Assembly (NCBI RefSeq): GCF_032884065.1
Contig: NW_027062689.1
Span: 868,001-932,000, forward strand
DNA from: Artemia franciscana
Taxonomy: Eukaryota; Arthropoda; Branchiopoda; Anostraca; Artemiidae
Direction of reading: 5' to 3'
DNA: 64,000 nt
Part shown: in pieces, positions 10,426-20,907 of the stretch
How the letters are laid out: every line of letters begins with the position of its first letter
How positions within the stretch are numbered: the first letter of the stretch is position 1
The notes under the pieces: model-generated
What the model was told of the DNA's origin: nothing
Seen by the model: only the letters and a program-made list of their open reading frames with translations
Databases searched by the model: none
Position numbers and translations under genes: made by a program

Positions 10426-11980
10426 TAGTTTGTATAAGTTTTAAAACACCCACGAGGGCCAGGACTTCCTTATCCCAGAATTTCTTTGAATCTTCTTTTT
10501 AAAAACTTCCAGCCCCCACCAAATCATGATTTCCAATTAAAAACCTTCAAGGGGCCACCCCCTCAAACAAGGGCATAGTCGTTGCATCATATCAATGTAT
10601 TCATGTATATCCGCCATTTTGTGCTAGCAAATTCTCCGCCATATTGTATATGAAAAACCGTTATAGAGATTTTGGATTTTATAAAAACGAGCCTTCCCAT
10701 TATTTCCCGGAGAACAGAAATGTCATTCGTTATGGAGACTGTTGATTTTATGGACACAAGCCTTTCCTTTATTTCCCAAAAAACAGTAATGTCATCCACT
10801 ACTATTCTAAGGGAGAACCGGAGAATTCCATTGTCCCTGGGGGGCATAAAAATGGCTATTAGAAAGCAAATTTTATTATTGAACCCCATAAAAAGTTCTG
10901 TCATTGATAGAATAATCTTATTTTGTCGCGTAAATTCATTAAAAGCGGTTTCAAGCAAGTTGGTAAAAAAGGCGTAAACTGGGTTAAGCCCTTAATAATG
11001 TAAAAGCCCTATTTTCTACCAAACAGCTGGCATGAAATAGGAGGGGGCATCCCATTTTTGACCAAATTAATGCATTCAGGCAGATAGCAAATAATCACCT
11101 TAGGACACCTACCATGCATACTGTTAAATAATTACTGAAAAAACTCACATTTATACCTGCTGCCCTCGTCCGGGAAATATCAGCCTAAACGCTTATAAAA
11201 ATGTAATTTATCCATGAAAGAAGGGGATAATATTCCTTCATTATGCAAAAACTAGTAAACAATCGTTCTTTTTTCACAATAATAATGAGCACCCTCCTCC
11301 CTAGTTGAAACCATGAAACTTACTGATTCTGTAGCTTTTTCCTCTAGCATATTTCACATGAGTTCTACTTTAGCTACTTTTTTGATATCTTGAAAAAGGG
11401 AGTTAGGAAAATAAGATGAATATACTGGGTAATGTATACCCTGAGAAAGTACCAAACCTATTTTATCCGCCTTATATAGGTCGGTGATCAGACTTATTTT
11501 TTCATCACTAATTTTGAAGATAAATGCATCATCGGATGAGGAGTTGAAAAATAATATCGCAAATCTAGCCTAAATTTATCGTAAATTTTATTCGTGTTTT
11601 TACAGATAATATCCAACAACGTCAATACATTACTTGCCAGGTACATTTTACATTGATCCTCTCTATTTTACACCCTTTCTTTGCCCAAACTTTCTTATCA
11701 AAATTTATGGTCACCAGTGGCGCATTGAATATCGTGAAGTGAATTATAAAACAATTCGATGGACGGTAATTTTCCTCACGTAGCCCAGAGACGGAATTGT
11801 AGTACTAATACAAGTTACACGTTACTCATGCCCTTAAAAGTTAATCAATCATACATTTCATAATCTGGAAAGTACTGTTTGAAGAGGGGGATTAAAATCG
11901 TCACTTTTTTGTACTTGAGTAAGTTGCCTTTATGTTTTTTTCAGAGATTTTGGGAAGAAACTATATGAATATAAAAAACG
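10426..11980. other. Gene-poor stretch with a short tandem duplication
   Basis: No convincing gene was seen. At about 10,670-10,800 a unit of about 70 bp (TTTTATAAAAACGAGCCTTCC and TTTTATGGACACAAGCCTTTCC) occurs twice in tandem. The overlapping ORFs of about 100-120 codons on both strands arise from it and show no recognisable domain. Confidence 0.5.
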
Positions 11981-11989
11981 GATTTTATT

Positions 11990-14150
11990 CAAGCACTTAT
12001 TATCATTTTCAACTGTTGTCCATTTGATTCTAACAGCAGCAGCTTTTCAGATAATTTGGGTATGATATTATGATAGAATGACCTTTCTACCCATTCGCCA
12101 TACTTCACCTTTCTGCAAAAGTGCCAATGCTAGCAATTTGAATTCCAAATCATAGTAGGAATTGTCATGTAAACCAGAAGGAAGTATTGCTACCTAACAT
12201 TTACATTACAACATTTATGTGCCATCCCCCGAGAGTTACTCCTTTCGGATAAAAAAAGATTTCTTAAGTCATCATGGTCGCAGACTGCCATATCACCACT
12301 AACATCAACAGATTATTTCTTGAAAACCCAACACATATCTTTATTTTTAATGGCCAACTCGTATCTATTTGATAACTTCATCGGATAATTTGTATTGTGC
12401 AGCGGTGATATTGACTTATTGGATGATTTAACAGGTGCAACCATAGCTGCAAGCACACAATCTCCCCACCTAATGTCTCAAATACCTCTTTCAATTGAAT
12501 GGTATAACTCAATTCTGTTTGCCCATGGGCAAAAGAGACCACAATGGCTTCATGTTCTGTAACAGGATTCGAGTTTGATGGATCGCAGACATCCACGGGT
12601 TTAGCTTCGATGTCTAATTCCACCTTGATGCTCTGCAAGAGTGAATTCTGAAATCTTTGAATCTCAAGATGCCACTGTCACCCGAAATCGCCTCAATAGA
12701 CTGGTACCCATGACACCTGCAGTGCCTCAAGTGGTTTTTTAATTTAAACTCTGAACAGAATCTAGATAAACATATTGAAAATAGTAGCAGGTGCCCCTTC
12801 CAATCTTTTTACCCTCACTTAAATCTCGGCTAACGTGTGGAATTTGAATAAAATGTCCAATTGCATCAGGCTCTGTGGCAGGCTTGTAACGAAGGCATAC
12901 CCAGTGTTTGAACGATTCAATGGACGGAGCAGCTACTGAATATATTACCCCCTTTTTATCTTAGGATTAACCCTCTTAATACTATGCATCGCACTGTGAC
13001 ACTAAGACCCAATCTTTAAAACTTCATTTACCCTCTCAAAAATGTCTGTCCCTTTAAGTATAAACAGGATATTGCCCTTTTAAACGATTGAAATCTAGTT
13101 CGGGACACTCTGCCCCCTTCTTCATTAGCTGCCAAATTGTCCAAATATGTCTTACAAACATCATGTCTCCGGGGCTTATGCCTTAAGACGAGGACTAAAC
13201 ACTTGAAGCTCTCTACGCCCGTATCAAAACGAAATTATTGTACATCTCCAAAAGCCCTTAAATCTTGATTTATATTTCCCAAAATTCTTCTTCCCCCTCC
13301 AGACTCTTAAAAAAAATTCTTATTAAATTTTGTTACATTTAAATCTAAATTTTATATCAATAAAACACCTGACCCGCTCCCATTTTCATTCTGGTTTTCT
13401 ACCCCTTATTGTTCTGTTTCCGCCATATTGCTGTGATGGGCGGTTTCATGTTGTTCTAGAATCCATTCGACCTCTCTAGGTAGCACTTGCATAAAGTGAT
13501 TGTCCAGAATGTCAGCGATGAGGTCAAGTTCCCTCATGAAAGTGTCTACATCCAAGTTTGGGGAATGTATACTAATAGGGCTCATCCCGTACTATAATAC
13601 CCCTCAGATTCACTTTCCACTTGGGGCGTACATATATTGTCACGGATTTGTGAAGGCGGTGACTGGATAACCATCTCAATAAATCCCCCTATTGTAGGCA
13701 TATGAACCTAGAAAATAATAAGAGCTAATTAGCTCATAGAAATACTCTTGATTTCATCCTGTGAAAGAATTTACATTGGGCTGGAGGTAAATATTTTAGA
13801 GTGAACCTTCGGATTAATTGAAATCACACTATTTCATAAAAATGTAATGACTGTACATGGGTCTTCAAAGTGATCCTTCGGATGTATTAAGACCTCTCTA
13901 CCAGTTAAGAATTTAATGACAATAAACAGAACTTCAAAGTGACCTTTCTGTGCACTGAGACCAAACTACCAGTTGGGAATTTAATGATGTCCCTCTTAAC
14001 GACTCATGTATTATAATACTCTAAAGAATCTTTGAAAACTTACTGAGGGGTTGTTGGTGTCCATTATCAGGGTTTGCTCCACTCTGGCACCAAGAATTTC
14101 CGCGAAAAAATCCTCAATTATGTGATCGAAATCCTTTTCGGGTGTGATCT
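11990..14150 (-). pseudogene. Unidentified protein-coding relic (or fast-evolving multi-exon gene)
   Basis: The minus strand reads as plausible protein in a series of short segments across about 2.2 kb. The segments have normal composition and many charged residues, and little of the stretch is repeat-like. One segment, 14044-14148, is exactly 35 codons (starting ITPEKDFDHIIEDFF). It is flanked by a pyrimidine-rich CTTTTTCAAG acceptor and a GTAAGT donor, as a host exon would be. A 59-codon ORF at 13406-13585 (starting MSPISIHSPNLDVD) is acidic and helical. Other readable stretches include ESFKHWVCLRYKP, KVELDIEAKPVDVCD and DLEFKLLALALLQKGE. I do not recognise a family. It may be a host gene with small exons, or a broken gene of transposon or viral origin, treated here as a fossil with several breaks. 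Confidence 0.45.
13790..14000. repeat. About 65-bp tandem repeat
   Basis: Two or three imperfect units with the shared parts CAAAGTGAyCyTTC and ACCAGTTrrGAATTTAATGA. Confidence 0.5.
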
Positions 14151-14199
14151 TGAAAAAGAATAAAAATTTTTATTCTTTTGATGCATTTATGCTTTTAAA

Positions 14200-14920
14200 C
14201 AGTGAAAAAACATTAATCTAGGGCTCCTCAACCCCTTTCAGAGCTAACGGGCCAGGAGCCCGTTATTATACTGAAATGGAATATTAATCTAAGTACCCTC
14301 AAATTCCCTTCTTTGGATAACTTTCAACGCTAAAATGCGTTATTTTAGGAGCCATGAAGATCCTAGCTATTAGCCCGAAAAGAATGTTTTATTTTTAGGT
14401 ATGTCCCTTAGGTTTCATCTAAAATTGTAGTGATGGTTCCTCTGACATTTTCCCTCATTATTAAATAAAAAAGAAACGGATTATTAATCTTGTGGTGAGG
14501 ATCCTCAAAACTCCTTTTTAGAGGTAAAGGTTGAACGGTTTTCATCAATAGGATTTTAAAAACACCTTATTTTCAAAACACTACTAATAGCTAAAAGCAA
14601 GGCGAAAATTCCATTTTACTAAGGACCAAGGGGTTCCCCGAACCTATTACACTTGGGGCCCCTTTTATTAACCCAAAAGGGCGTTACTTTGTAAAAACGG
14701 GGATGGGAAAGAGAAAAATCAGGATGCAACAAGTTTAACGAAGAAAAATTTCAAGAATAAAAATCAGCACACAAAGAGTTCAATGGACAAACACATAGAG
14801 AAAAATTAAAGTAAAGGTCACGAAGAGAAAAATCAACATGTAACAAGTTTCAAGAGCCAAGAAAATCATCACACAACAAGATCTATGAATTTAACTAGCA
14901 CGCAATAAGTTCAAACTAAA
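14200..14920. other. Non-coding low-complexity stretch
   Basis: It holds short repeated phrases (GGATCCTCAAAACTCC-type; AGAAAAATCAACATG-type) and no open frame of note. Nothing further is supported. Confidence 0.4.
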
Positions 14921-14921
14921 A

Positions 14922-15890
14922 CAATGGTAATTTTTAGTTTATAACTTTATTTTTAAGGGAACAGTTTGCAAGACCCTTAGGTGTGATAATATGTGCCAGA
15001 AGGGTGTCATTGAAGAGGGGGCTGGTACATTATACCATGCCGGCCTCAAATGCTAGGAGTCTTGAGAAGAAACACTGATGGGGAATTTTTTCCATTAAGT
15101 TTAAATGATCAATTCAAGTGTGAATGAATATTTTTGCAGGAAAATGCTCGAAAAATGTCATATGTATGATAGTGCACGCTAGAGGGTGTCGTTTGTCAAC
15201 CATGGTGTGTCACGGGCTTAGAAGTGGCATTGAACATCGAAATCTAACAATGAAATGGCAAGTCTCCGCTGTTCAAATATAAACAATGGTCATTTTTTAG
15301 TTTATAAATTTATTTGGAGGATAAAAGCTTGAAAAATCCCTTAGGTATAATAATGTGGGCCAGAAGGGTATCATTAGGAGTGGTAAATTTTGCCATGCTG
15401 GCCTCAATTGCTAGGATTCATCAGAAGAAATGCCTATGAGGATTTTTTCATTAAGTTTAAACAATCGAATTGTGTGTAAACGAATATTTATTTCACGAAA
15501 ATGCCCAAAAAACATTATATGGATAATAATGTTTGCTAGAGGGTGTCGTTTGTCGGCCATTGAGTTTCACTGGCTTGGAATTGTTCTAGAACATTGTAAT
15601 CTAGCAATGGAAGGGCAAGTTTCCGCTGCTCAAATAAACAAAACAATGGTATTTTTTAGTTATAAATTTATTTGAGGGGGAAAGCTTGAAAACCCTTAGG
15701 TGTGATAATGTGTGGCAGAAAAGTGTCATTCGGGGGGAGGCAGGTACATTGTCCCACGCTGGCCTCAATTGCCAGGAGTCATCAGAAGAAACGCGGCTGG
15801 GATTTTTTTTTTCATTAGTTTTAAATGATCAACTCTAGTGTAAACGTATGTTTTTTGCATGAAAATGCCTGACAATAGGCCATATGGAGG
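14922..15890. repeat. Tandem repeat, about 2.7 copies of a 360-bp unit
   Basis: Unit starts (CAATGGT followed by TTTTTAGTT) lie at 14922, 15284 and 15644, giving periods of 362 and 360 bp. All three share CCCTTAGGTrTrATAATrTG, TGGCCTCAAwTGC and CATTAAGTTTAAA. The first two also share GAGGGTGTCGTTTGTC. The third is cut short near 15890, where the LINE 3' end begins. Confidence 0.85.
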
Positions 15891-15894
15891 AATT

Positions 15895-16720
15895 TATACG
15901 TTTATTTCATAAAAAATTACTGAAATTGCACTTACAATCAATAATATGCTGCTCATTTTAGGGACCTAAAGAGTCCCTGTTCAACAGCAAAACTACAACA
16001 AATGAATGATAACTATTCATTCAAAATCAAAGAAATACGCAAAGAAAAACAAAAACAAAAAACAAACAGACGAAACACTATGCAATCTCTAAACAGCCAT
16101 CTCTCATCTTAAAAAAAGGATGTATTTTCAACCATTTTAGTTTACACTTTATTCAAAAAATATTTTTGTATTCTTACTTCAAATAACATAAGGTTTTCAG
16201 ACCACCTAACACTCTCTGGAAATAATTTCCAAATAACAACACCTATATGTTTAATCATAAGCCCAGATCATGTTGTATGCCTGATTTCACTATTCAACTG
16301 TTCAGAGCTCCTAGCAGAATAATAATGATAATTTGAATTATATCGATCAAAAATTCTAAAATATGCATTTAAAACCTGGTATACAAAAATAAAAATCTGG
16401 TGAGACTTAATACAATGAATATTCAAAATATCTAAATCTCTTAAACAATCTCTAGTACTACCAAACGCAAGATACTCACCCAAACTTCCAATTGCTTTAT
16501 TCTGCATAATTTGGAAACTTTTTCATATGAATAGAAAAATTGCTTGCACGCAATGAACAACCATAAACTAAATAAGGATGAACACTTGAATGATAAATTG
16601 CTTTCAGAACATAAGAAAAAGACTCTATTAGCAAGTAATGCACTAAGAGCAACCCGCAATATTATCTGATAATACTCTCTAAAGCATTAGTAAATAAGCA
16701 GTTGTGCTTCAAATGTAAAC
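15895..16720 (-). pseudogene. LINE (CR1/L2-like) 3' fragment: post-RT domain and 3' UTR
   Basis: The minus strand carries the characteristic region that follows the reverse transcriptase in CR1/L2-type LINEs. It reads HPYLVYGCSL, then QNKAIGSLG, LDILNIHCIKSHQIF, YYSARSSEQLNSEI and VVIWKLFPESVRW, and stops at 16142. The 3' UTR ends near 15895 with TATGAAATAAACG. Only this 5'-truncated tail is present, the usual result of incomplete reverse transcription. The frame is interrupted, so it is dead. It is not obviously the same family as the longer LINE at 25-30 kb. Confidence 0.72.
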
Positions 16721-17089
16721 AAATTTCAGTAATGATTTTGCACCGTTCGTGTCAGTTATTGCAATCATATTGGACCACGCAATACAATCAATTATTCCAG
16801 TATGTGAGACAGGGATTTCTCCATGCGTTTAATAGGCTAACATTTAGAATGTATTAAACGATTCAAAATATTAGAAAGGGTTTCATGGTTCAGATGTCCA
16901 AGGACCAGTTCCATTGAGGGGAAGCCCCTTTCGAATCCTAATTCGCACATAAAATCTTTAGCTAATAAACGTTCCCTGCGAAAAACGCCCTGAAAAAAAG
17001 ACCTTGAAAGAAAATGAAATCCAGAACGAGAAAAACACTTAGAAAAATAAAGAAATTGCGAAGAAAATGAAATCTATTAAGGTACTATG

Positions 17090-17470
17090 CGACATCCCAC
17101 GTATACATCGTCGTTTCGTAGCACCACGTTTGCGCCACCATTACCTAACATCTCACGTGTGTGTCGCCATTATGTCAAAGCACTGCCATTACACAGCATC
17201 TAACGTTTGCACTGTCATTACGTAACACCCTTGCGTGCATCGTTATTGCGTAACACTCACGTGTGTGCATCCTCAGTTACAAGCACGGATTTGTCTGAAG
17301 TCTTATATGTCACACGAGATTGCGTCGTTTCCCATAAATCCACTCAAGTCACTAAGATTATATCACCCCCCAATAAATCTAGAAAGACATGCAGGATTGC
17401 GTCACATCTTGCTTGTGAACCGTTATTATGTAACACCCTGTGTGTGCTCCCTCAGTTACAATAAGGACTT
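17090..17470. repeat. Degenerate tandem repeat of about 30 bp
   Basis: Phrases of the type CATTACGTAACACyCACGTGTGTGCATCG recur with drift. The overlapping ORFs of 60-90 codons come from this periodicity and are not supported as genes. Confidence 0.5.
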
Positions 17471-17859
17471 CTCCACGGGCCATGAACAAACAAGTCACTT
17501 TTGAATGCGTCATCCTTAACACTGGTAAACATTTCCTTTTGCATAAGAGCAATATAGAAAGCATGAAAAAAATGTCTTGAAGAAAAATGTCTTAAAAACG
17601 TCTTTGGATATCTTGAAACATCTTGAAAAACCTCTTGAAGATAAATGTCTTAATAAAACTCCCCCGCTTAACTAGTCGACTCACTTGACTAGCTTGACTA
17701 ACACGTCCCATTATGTAGCAAGGAAACCCTATTGCATAATATGAAAAGAAATCATAGGGCAACGAAGCCCCTGAAGGCTTTTTATAAAGAAAGTATTATA
17801 TAACAGACACCTTCATCTCTTAGAAAATATTTTCTATGACTTTACAAACACCAGCTGGC

Positions 17860-17960
17860 TGTCATGGAATGACAGGATAGGGCTTCGTTTAAAAGCAGGG
17901 GATGTCGTGGAATGGTGGGATACAGATGTTGTGGAATGATGGGATAGGGATGTTGTGGAA
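17860..17960. repeat. About 23-bp tandem repeat
   Basis: Units resembling GATGTTGTGGAATGATGGGATA occur three to four times in a row. Confidence 0.6.
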
Positions 17961-18389
17961 AGTTTTATGGCTATACAACTAATTCTTTTTAATTTTTTTA
18001 CGTTCTCTTTGCCAACTCAATTTTACATGTTGAGGTGTTTCAGGGAAATTATGCAGGGGTTATTCTAGGCGTGTTTTGATTTCAGGGAACAAATTTCCAC
18101 GGAAGAGGACATTTGTGGAGTGATCGAGAAACCGATAAAAATTAAGTCTTTCTCAAATGAAAGTATGGTAAGGACAATTTTTCAATCTAAAATGTCCGAG
18201 AGAAGTTTATGGGGAGGGACTTTCAGCGAGGATGTAACTGTCTGAAAGGAATTTGACGGGGGGGGGGGGTGCACTTTATGCTGTATGAAATGTCTATGGA
18301 GGAACTTACCATGAGGGGGGATATATTTCGTGGAGAGTGAGCCATATTTACCGGCATTATTTGAGAAACGAAATTAGATCAGGAATTAA

Positions 18390-18725
18390 ATAGGGAAAAA
18401 AAGTTTTTTTAACTGAAAGTAAGGAGCAACATTAAAAAGCAAAACGAACAGAAATTATTATGCATATGAAGGATTGTCCCCTCCTCAATACCTTGCTCTT
18501 TTGCGCTAAAGTTTAACTGTTTGCTCGATTTTTTTTTTTTTTGAACGGCTACTTAAACACACGGGCCGTTTTATTAGAATAGGAAGCTTTTTAAAAAGTG
18601 ATAACAGGTTTAGCGTAAAGGGAAGGCATTGAGGAGGGGCAACCATTCATATACGGAATAATCTCTGTTCGTTTCGATTTTTAATGTTTCTCCTTACTTT
18701 CAGTTAATGAACTTTTTTTTTATTT
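18390..18725. repeat. Fold-back repeat (family F)
   Basis: Two inverted arms of about 115 bp (18390-18510 and 18608-18722) flank a loop of about 100 bp. The outer arm ends read AACTGAAAGTAAGGAGC on one side and its complement on the other. The inner ends are the GCGCTAAAG/TTTAGCG pair. This copy is more diverged than those at 33.4, 48.0 and 61.6 kb. Confidence 0.8.
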
Positions 18726-19549
18726 AATACTGATAAAATAAGGATTATTAGCTTGTACATGCTGCAATTGCAGGAAAAACAACATAGATAGTGTTTGGTT
18801 AACGTTTTCGAGTAAATTAATAAACCATTAGCTTGTATACATGGTTTATCTTTGATCTAAAAGAATGAAATATGTGTAGGATAATAGAGGATCAAGTTAC
18901 TATTAATAAAAAAAAAAATGGGTTTAAAAACCGTTTTTTGAGGAACAGGTCATGTTTTTTTTCTTTTGCTACAGAAACTTAAATGGTGTGGTAACTCTGA
19001 TGTTTTATCTATGGCAAAGAAAGATGCTAAAGTATTATTCCTAAAGTATTCTTGTCTGTGACACTAGCCAAGAGTTGCTATAATGTGTCCCGAGCGGAAT
19101 GAATACAATTTTATTAAGTCTCTCACTAAGATGAATGCATCATTGTTATTTTTTTATTTTGGTCCCATTGGAACGGTTCCTGACTATTCTCAAATGCATC
19201 ATGAATTTATTTTAATTAGGTTTGGATTGACCAGTTTCAAAATGAAAATCTGTTTTGATTTTAGTCTTTCCATGGGTCACCAATTACTGAGCAACTATAC
19301 CTTGATAGTCTTGTAGGTTATTACCCTTCTTAATTGTCATGCACGTTTTGATTTATGAAATATAGAAGAGCCAATGTTTATAATTATACGTACCTGAAAG
19401 TTATGCATTTCTTAGTTGTTGTTTTTTTTTTTACAAAAGCTATACAAATTTTAATGTGGCCAATTTAATTGAATGTTCATAAAATTGAAAACCTGCCTTT
19501 TTGAGTCAGACCCTACAGAATGTATAGATGTTTCCGTGAATATCCCAAA

Positions 19550-19930
19550 ATTGGTGGATGTCGACATTTACCGGTGGATGTCCAAAATACTTTTTTTTCT
19601 CCTTGGATCAGCGTTGCCAGTCTACTTTTTCAATTTAATGCAAGGTTTGATGATCGCACGTTAGGTTAGGCTTGATTGGGCTTGATTAGGTTTAATTAGC
19701 TTAGGTTAAGTTTTCAACCCATTTCTGAGATTTGGAACCATATTTAACCTAATCTAAGAAAAAGTAGCATAATCTAACCTAACCTAATTTTAACTTTTAC
19801 CATCATAGCTTGCATAAGACTGGGGAAAAGGCTGACTTGCAGAGCCAATTGAATCCAAGCCGAGAAAAAGGAATTCCGAATATTCACCGGTGACTGTCGA
19901 CTTTAAACATATTTTGGACACTCACGGTAG
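19550..19930. repeat. Imperfect fold-back element with TTAGG motifs in its arms
   Basis: TTAGGTTAGG at 19661-19670 is mirrored by CTAACCTAACCTAA at 19774-19787. Farther out, ATGCAAGGTTTGATGA pairs loosely with ATCATAGCTTGCAT. GTCGAC plus TGTCCAAAATA occur in inverted order at the two ends. It is probably a MITE-like or snap-back repeat. Confidence 0.5.
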
Positions 19931-20796
19931 CATATATATTAAGCATATTGCGACTTGCCCAACTTTGTGAAAATTGCCATATTCAAAAGAATAATTCGAA
20001 TGAGAGAGCATGCATCGAGAGGTCTTAGTCCAACGTAAAATTATGCGCAGCTAATGTGCGTTCCTGGTTGATTCGTGAATTGATTATAGCAGTAAATACA
20101 GTTTTAATTTATTAAGAAATTACAAAATAATCTTTAAAGTCGGGATGAGGGAAACTCATCCCGACTCTTATTTGTGGTAATTTGTGTTTGTTTTAAAATT
20201 GCCTTGTCTAATCATTGTAATTTTGGGCAGCTTTAGGTTTGATGTCTTAGATTACGTCAGGTTTGATATCATCAGCTTTAGGATTCATAGTCATTTCTGT
20301 TTGATTAATTTTAAAACTTTTTTTTAATGAAGCGGCATTAAATTTTAAAAATGTTCAAGGAGCTGTCCCTTCTTAAACCCTCATTCTTTACGGTAAAGTT
20401 TCATTGTGCTATGTTGAAAGCATTTGTGAATGCCAAAAATGTAGCAAAAATTCATCCACAATCATCTGTCTCGGAGACATACAAAATGTTGTATGTTTGC
20501 TGATAGGGACTTAAAATCTCTGCAATACGGTTCTCTGATATGCTGAAGTGGTAGGCGTAGTTTCTATCCAGTGTTTGCAAACACATATCTATTTGCAAAC
20601 GTAAAAACGTGGTTTTGTTTACATTTTAGTGACGGTTCGTTTTAAACTGAGTATTTTCGAACAGAAAAATCGTCATATACCGCTTTTTTGGCTTATGGAT
20701 TTTTTTTTCTTGTTCTGCTACTTTGAATGGAAGTTCATCACTCTGTAAACGACCTTGAAATCTCTAGCCACACCCGTACGCTTCCATCACAGATCT

Positions 20797-20860
20797 GAAG
20801 TGACGTCTTTGAATAGCGGGAATATAAATATGATGTAAAGCACCTTTTCAAACAACAGTT
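20797..20860 (+). promoter_or_regulatory. Promoter of secreted repeat-protein gene copy 1
   Basis: TATAAATA lies at 20823-20830, with an initiator-like CAACAGTTAG about 30 bp downstream. TGACGTC at 20801 and a CCACACCCGTA box near 20768 are conserved at the same spacing in copy 2. The sequence farther upstream is more diverged. Confidence 0.75.
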
Positions 20861-20907
20861 AGTTGATTCATCTTTCTTACAAAGCATTCTACAAACACTG
20901 CTTCAAA

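Noticed and set aside
10587-10977. ORFs of 123 and 101 codons on opposite strands
   Set aside because: They mirror each other over a 70-bp tandem duplication, have no domain and show no splice context.
17207-17564. Three ORFs of 60-90 codons
   Set aside because: They come from a degenerate 30-bp tandem repeat and no frame is favoured.
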